DNA from: Verrucomicrobiota bacterium | Lineage (GTDB): Bacteria > Verrucomicrobiota > Verrucomicrobiia > Verrucomicrobiales > Verrucomicrobiaceae | NCBI GenBank assembly: GCA_017301975.1 | Contig: JAFLEI010000003.1 | Span: forward strand, 724 to 64,723 | DNA: 64,000 nucleotides | Direction: 5' to 3' | In this document: piece after piece, positions 37,601-40,600 of the stretch | Numbering within the stretch: the first letter of the stretch is position 1 | Layout: each line of letters starts with the position of its first letter | Made by a program: the position numbers and the translations under genes | Notes under the pieces: model-generated | Database searches by the model: none | What the model saw: the letters and a program-made list of their open reading frames with translations, nothing else | Told to the model about the DNA's origin: nothing

Positions 37601-40600
37601 AACAATGACTCGGAGCGGGTCGTCGTCACCGGAACCAGCACCGGAGCCATCGTCGGCGGCATCAAGCCCGCCTACTACGTCAACACCACCGACAACACAT
37701 TCGTGACCTACGGTGCCAACGGCTTCGTCAATGGCACTTACAGCAACACCTTCAACGCGGGCACCTTCACGGCAGCCACAACGGGCACCAGCGTGGTGGA
37801 CATCACCACCGCCGCCATGGTTCTCACGCAGGATCAGACGGTCTATGCGCTGCGCACCAGCCAGAACATCAGCAGCGGTGTCGGCCAATACAACACGGTC
37901 ACCTTCGCCGACGGTCCCACCGACGCGGAGCGCGGCGGTATCATCACCACCGGCACGCCGACGATCGCGACCAACTTGAAGTTCGGCACCAATGGCGACA
38001 AGGAAGGCATCATCTACAACACCGGCACGACGACGCTCACCGGAGACATCTACGCTGGCAGTATGACGAAGTTCGGCGCAGGCGCCCTGATCATCGGCAA
38101 AGACCAGACCGCGGCCGCCAACGGCACGGGCTTTGCTGGCAACTGGACCGTCAACGGCGGTGCCCTGACCCTGAACACCTTCGGTGCTTCCGGCGACGGC
38201 GGCACGATCACCCTCAACGCCAGCGGCACAGCCACCGCTGCCGGGACCACGCTGAACCTGCTGGCGCAGCCCGGCAACTCGCTCAACGGACAATACACGA
38301 TGGGGCGCATCATCTCCGTGGATAACACGATCATCGTGTCGACGCCGAACCTGACTGACAGTGCCGTCGGCATTGGTGAGCTTGAGTCCTTCTCGACTGA
38401 CACGACAGGGCTCTCACCAGCACGCCTGCGTGTGCAAACCGGCAACACTCGTTCCGTGTTGAATGCAGGAACGCTCTACCTCACCGGCGCGGGCGCCTCA
38501 ATCCTCGACATCAACGCGGCGGCAGTGAACAACCAGATCACTTCTGGTGCCACGGGTTCCGGGCTGAACGTCACGGGCCTGAACGGAAGCCGCGACCTCA
38601 TCAAGTGGGGCAACGGTTACCTCTGGGTGGGCGGCAATAACACCAGCTTCACCGGCAACGTCAGCATCGAGCAGGGGGCGCTCGGCGTCACCAACGCCAA
38701 TGCTCTTGTCAATGCTGCCAGCATCACCGCGCGGCGCTACGGTGTCCTCGACATTCTCACCACCGGCTTCACGAAGGCCGTGACCTACGAGGCCGGCTCC
38801 ATCGAACGCTGGAGCGTGGACAATGCCCGCAGCGGCACGATCAACCTCGGAGCGGGCTCGCTTCAGGTGAACGCCGATCAGAACACCACGGTGGTGACCA
38901 TTCAGATCAACGGTGGTGCCATCGAAGGATTCCTCCGCACGGACGATGTCTCCAGTGTTAACTCTGGCACGGTCTTCCGCACCTTGGGGGCCGGTGTGAG
39001 CATCAGCCTGCTGGGCAACTCGTTCGTCGGCCAGAACGCCTTCACCGATGGCCCGAACGGCACCGACAACGGACGCACGACCACCCTGACCACTGGTGTC
39101 GGTTCCGATACCAACAACAGCAGCGAGCTGACCGACACCGCCCGTGGCGCGATCCTTGAGATCAAGGGGAACATCAGTGGTGCAGGCAGCCTCACCAAGC
39201 AGAGCCTCGACACCGTGATCCTCTCGGGCACAAACACCTATGATGGTGGCACCAATATCGCCAACGGCACCCTCCGGCTGGCTTCGACCGCCGCCCTGCC
39301 CAATGGCACGAATGTCACCACTTCCAGCCGCGGTGTCCTTGATCTTGGCGGGTACAATGCCTCCATTGGCAATCTGAACAGCTCCGTCATCACAGGTGAT
39401 GTCTTCGGCAGTTCCGCCGGCTTCATCACCAACAGCGCTACGGTGATGAACACGCTCACCGTCACACCAACGACGGACAGTTCCTACAGCGGTGTCGTGC
39501 AGAACAACATCAACGTCGTCAAAGGTGGCAGCAAGAAGCTTGTGTTCACCAACCTGAACACCTACGCCGGAAGCACCACGGTGAACGGCGGTGTGATGGA
39601 GGTCAGTCATGTCACCGCTGGTGTGATCGACGGTATTTCCGGCACCTCCTCGCTGACGGTTGCGAGCGGAGCGACCTTCAATCTGCTCACCGGCACCACT
39701 GGCGGGGTTCTGACACTGGCACCTTATACCGGCACCATCCTCAATCTCGCAGGGGGCAGCCGTCTTGGTGTTGAAGTGGGAACCACAGGCAGCAGCATTC
39801 TCCTGAACACTGGTGCCAAGGCTCTGGTCACTGGCAATGTCACCGTGGACGCATACTTCCTCAGCGGACAGACTCCGGGAGCCACGTCCACGATCCTCGC
39901 TGCTGCTTCTGGTGGCCTGGTGAACACCAATGGCAGCTCCGGCACTTATTCGGTGGGCAATCTCTACAACGTCACCAATTTCAAGGTCACCAGCATCACG
40001 GCCACTGACACGTTGGTGTATTTCAACACCGCATCTGCGACAGCGCTCGCGGCCGCTTACTGGAAGGGCGGCTACAGTGGTGCGGCCAATGTGTGGGCGG
40101 TTTCCGATGGATCCACGGCAAGCAACTGGGCAACGGATCTGGCTGGCACCGCCACGGGACTCGTGCCTAGCGTCGGCACGGATGTGTTCCTCTCCGCCAC
40201 CGTTAACTCGAACCAGAGCAACATGGTTCTGGGCGCGAACATGAGCATCAAGAGCCTCACGGTGAACGCACAAAGCGCCGGCAGTGCGGTGGTGCTGAAC
40301 AGCGACGGCGGTTACACACTGACCATTGCCAACGGCATCACCACGGACGCAGGATCCAGCGCCGCGACGATCAACAGCAACGTGGCCCTCAGCGCCGCCA
40401 CCGCCACCATCACGGTCAACTCGTCCAACGCGCTTACGATCAATGGCGCTGTGAGTGGTGCGGCGATCACCAAGGATGGCGCAGGCACGCTGGTTCTCGG
40501 CGGACTCAACAGCTACACCGGTGTGACCACTGTCACCGCAGGTGTGCTGAGCGTCGCCAACGGTCTGGCACTGGGCACGACGGCAGGGGCCACCACGGTC

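Larger units (their letters stand above)
23340..39600 (+). repeat. Super-repeat family B, five units of about 2.5-4.9 kb
   Basis: A second module order recurs five times. Landmark one is FLGxxxxxxYxAxTLGVGxxN followed by YRLGG (about 23368, 26706, 29200 as WLG, 34052, 36898). Landmark two is an xWIVxxTDxxFxxY-like segment (about 25060, 27730, 31750, 34910, 37670), followed by a segment of the type TVYALRTxxNI. Unit lengths are unequal, so this family is older or more rearranged than family A. Confidence 0.7.
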
